Source: an uncultured Bacilli bacterium (lineage in GTDB: Bacteria; Bacillota_I; Bacilli_A; RF39; UBA660). Taken from it: a stretch of DNA of 51,459 nt. The stretch spans positions 1 through 51,459 of the forward strand of contig CALVIG010000003.1 of the NCBI GenBank assembly GCA_944329425.1, given 5' to 3'. Under the pieces are notes generated by a model. It was not told the origin of the DNA, searched no databases, and worked only from the letters and a program-made list of their open reading frames with translations. Positions 50,148 to 51,459 of the stretch are shown in pieces (the stretch's first letter is position 1; each line of letters opens with the position of its first letter). The position numbers and the translations under genes are program-made.

Positions 50148-50588
50148 ATGAACGTTAGACAAATGCCATTAGATGAATTGGAATTATTATCGTATGCTGA
50201 TATTGCATATGAATTGTTAAAATTAGATAAAAAGCCAAAAACAACTCCAGTATTATTTGGTGAGGTTTGTGGTTTGTTAGATATAAATGAAGATAACATG
50301 ATGGATATGATAGGGGATTTTTATACTTCATTAACAACTGATAAAAGGTTTGTGTTATTAGATAACGCAGAGTGGGATTTAAAAGAATTTCATATTATAA
50401 AACCAATAGTTGACGATGAAGATGAAGAAGAAGAGGATTCTTTAGAAGAGCAAAGTGAAGATGAAGTATCAGATGAAACAGAAGACGAAGCGGTAACGGA
50501 TGATTCTGATGATTATGATGATGGTGATGAAATAACTGATGATTTAGAGGATTTAGCAATAGTTAATGAAGAGGATTTAGAGGAATAA
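50148..50588 (+). CDS. rpoE: RNA polymerase delta subunit RpoE
   Basis: Gram-positive-specific subunit that speeds recycling of RNA polymerase and sharpens promoter choice. The 146-residue product has the N-terminal HARE-HTH winged domain (LDELELLSYADIAYELLKLDKKPKTTPVLFGEV, FYTSLTTDKRFVLLDNAEWDLKEFH, about residues 1-85) followed by a highly acidic, disordered tail of Glu and Asp (about 92-146), which is the delta hallmark. AGGAGG (50136-50141) precedes ATG 50148. The gene after it, prfA, starts one base after the stop. Confidence 0.95.
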   Translation: MNVRQMPLDELELLSYADIAYELLKLDKKPKTTPVLFGEVCGLLDINEDNMMDMIGDFYTSLTTDKRFVLLDNAEWDLKEFHIIKPIVDDEDEEEEDSLEEQSEDEVSDETEDEAVTDDSDDYDDGDEITDDLEDLAIVNEEDLEE

Positions 50589-50589
50589 T

Positions 50590-51459
50590 ATGTTTGAAAG
50601 ATTAGAAGTAATAAAACAAAGAAATGATTTCATAACTAATGAATTAACTAAACCTGAAGTAATAAACGATGTTGCTAAAACAGCTAAATTATCAAAGGAA
50701 CAATCAGACTTATCAGAAATAATAGAATGCTATAATGAATATTTAAAAGCAAAGAACGATTATGAAGAAGCTAAAGAATTGGCAAATGATCCAGAACTTG
50801 GGGATATTGCTAGAGAAGAAGAATCGAAGCAGGAAGCAAGACAAAAAGAGCTAGAAAAACAACTTGAGATTTTACTTTTGCCTAAAGATCCAAATGACGG
50901 AAAAAACATTATCGTTGAAATTCGTGGAGCGGCAGGAGGAGACGAAGCTAATATTTTTGCTGGAGATCTTTATAACATGTACGTTAAGTATGCGGAATCA
51001 CAAGGTTTTAAAGTTGAAAATTTGGAGAGCACTCCTGGTACTAGTGGAGGTTATTCTGAAATTTCATTTATGGTAAAAGGAAAAGGTGCATATTCAAAAT
51101 TAAAATATGAGTCTGGTGCTCATAGGGTTCAAAGGGTTCCAGCTACTGAATCTCAAGGTAGGGTTCATACGTCAACGGCAACGGTTCTTGTAATGCCTGA
51201 AATAGATGATGTTGATTATAAATTAGACATGAATGATGTAAGGGTCGATATAACAAGAAGTAGTGGTTGTGGTGGCCAAGGCGTAAATACTACGGATAGT
51301 GCTGTCCGCTTAACCCATATACCTACAGGTATTGTGGTATATTCTCAAACAGAGCGAAGTCAAATTAAAAACAAAGAAATGGGAATGAAAATACTGCAAT
51401 CTAGGGTTTATGATTTAATGATGAGAAAGCAAGAAGAAGAAGTTGGTGCAGAAAGACGT
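50590..51459 (+). CDS. prfA: Peptide chain release factor 1 (5' part; runs off the window)
   Basis: RF1 reads UAA and UAG and releases the nascent chain. From ATG 50590 the frame stays open for 290 codons to the last base of the window, so the 3' end (about 65 codons in a normal RF1) is missing only because of the cut. It has the N-terminal helical domain, the stop-recognition RVPATESQGRVHTST (PAT, the RF1 form of the PxT motif), and the catalytic SGCGGQGVNTTDSAVRLTHIPTGIVV with GGQ. Gly follows GGQ where His or Ser is usual, and Cys replaces Ala before it. GAGGA (50578-50582) is the ribosome-binding site inside rpoE. Confidence 0.95.
   Translation, partial: MFERLEVIKQRNDFITNELTKPEVINDVAKTAKLSKEQSDLSEIIECYNEYLKAKNDYEEAKELANDPELGDIAREEESKQEARQKELEKQLEILLLPKDPNDGKNIIVEIRGAAGGDEANIFAGDLYNMYVKYAESQGFKVENLESTPGTSGGYSEISFMVKGKGAYSKLKYESGAHRVQRVPATESQGRVHTSTATVLVMPEIDDVDYKLDMNDVRVDITRSSGCGGQGVNTTDSAVRLTHIPTGIVVYSQTERSQIKNKEMGMKILQSRVYDLMMRKQEEEVGAERR

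Noticed and set aside
1-51459. CRISPR arrays, tRNA or rRNA genes, insertion sequences or prophage
   Set aside because: No regularly spaced repeats, no tRNA-like T-arm plus acceptor pairs, no transposase or integrase genes and no long terminal inverted repeats were found.

Overview
The window is one continuous, gene-dense piece of a low-GC (AT-rich) Bacillota chromosome of the Bacilli type. Gene content and order are the classic origin-proximal block of Bacillus: recF-gyrB-gyrA, SRP RNA, dnaX-ybaB-recR-bofA, holB-ricT-trmN6, pth-mfd-spoVT, tatD-(3D protein)-rsmA-yabG-veg, spoVG-yabP-yabQ-divIC, mrnC-rlmB-sigH-secE-nusG-rplK-rplA-rplJ-rplL-ybxB-rpoB-rpoC, tilS-ftsH and ywiB-argS-rpoE-prfA. Here the block is condensed and many usual intervening genes are absent. 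UGA is used as a stop (tadA, veg, sigH, the ywiB homologue), so this is not a genetic-code-4 mollicute. A Mollicutes-like RpoB residue (Asn at the E. coli 526 position), the very low GC and the condensed gene set suggest an uncultured Bacilli lineage near the Mollicutes, for example RF39-like gut bacteria. That placement is inference.

Region by region. Bases 1-165 hold terminators, a TTGACA element and a perfect DnaA box in front of a short ComK homologue (166-627). Bases 675-6310 are recF, gyrB and gyrA. Bases 6333-12707 carry SRP RNA, tadA, three perfect parS sites (one behind tadA, two inside dnaX), replication and repair genes, and tRNA/rRNA-linked enzymes. Bases 12722-20182 carry mfd, spoVT, tatD, a 3D-domain cell-wall protein with a 16-threonine linker, rsmA, yabG and veg. 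Bases 20270-27062 are an accessory two-gene surface locus: a 1512-residue membrane-anchored Ig-like/SdrD_B protein translationally coupled to a thioester-domain/Cna_B adhesin. Bases 27133-30111 hold spoVG, yabP, yabQ, divIC, mrnC, rlmB and sigH. Bases 30199-41457 are the secE-nusG, ribosomal protein and RNA polymerase genes with strong promoters, two look-alike L1 sites and an L10 leader with attenuator. Bases 41539-42508 are two unrecognised genes. The right end has tilS, an ftsH with an apparent Rho_N-like tail, one minus-strand class A PBP, the ywiB homologue, argS, rpoE and the 5' part of prfA.

Functionally the window joins chromosome maintenance (recF, gyrase, parS), core information processing, and a developmental set (ComK, SigH, SpoVT, SpoVG, YabG, YabP, YabQ, BofA) that points to an endospore former or a recent descendant with possible competence regulation. 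No tRNA, rRNA, CRISPR array, insertion sequence or prophage was seen, and no gene-free stretch exceeds 300 bases. The least ordinary items are the thioester adhesin locus, the FtsH tail, parS sites written into the DnaX reading frame, the ComK lacking its usual C-terminal degradation region, and the RpoB residue that predicts rifampicin insensitivity.
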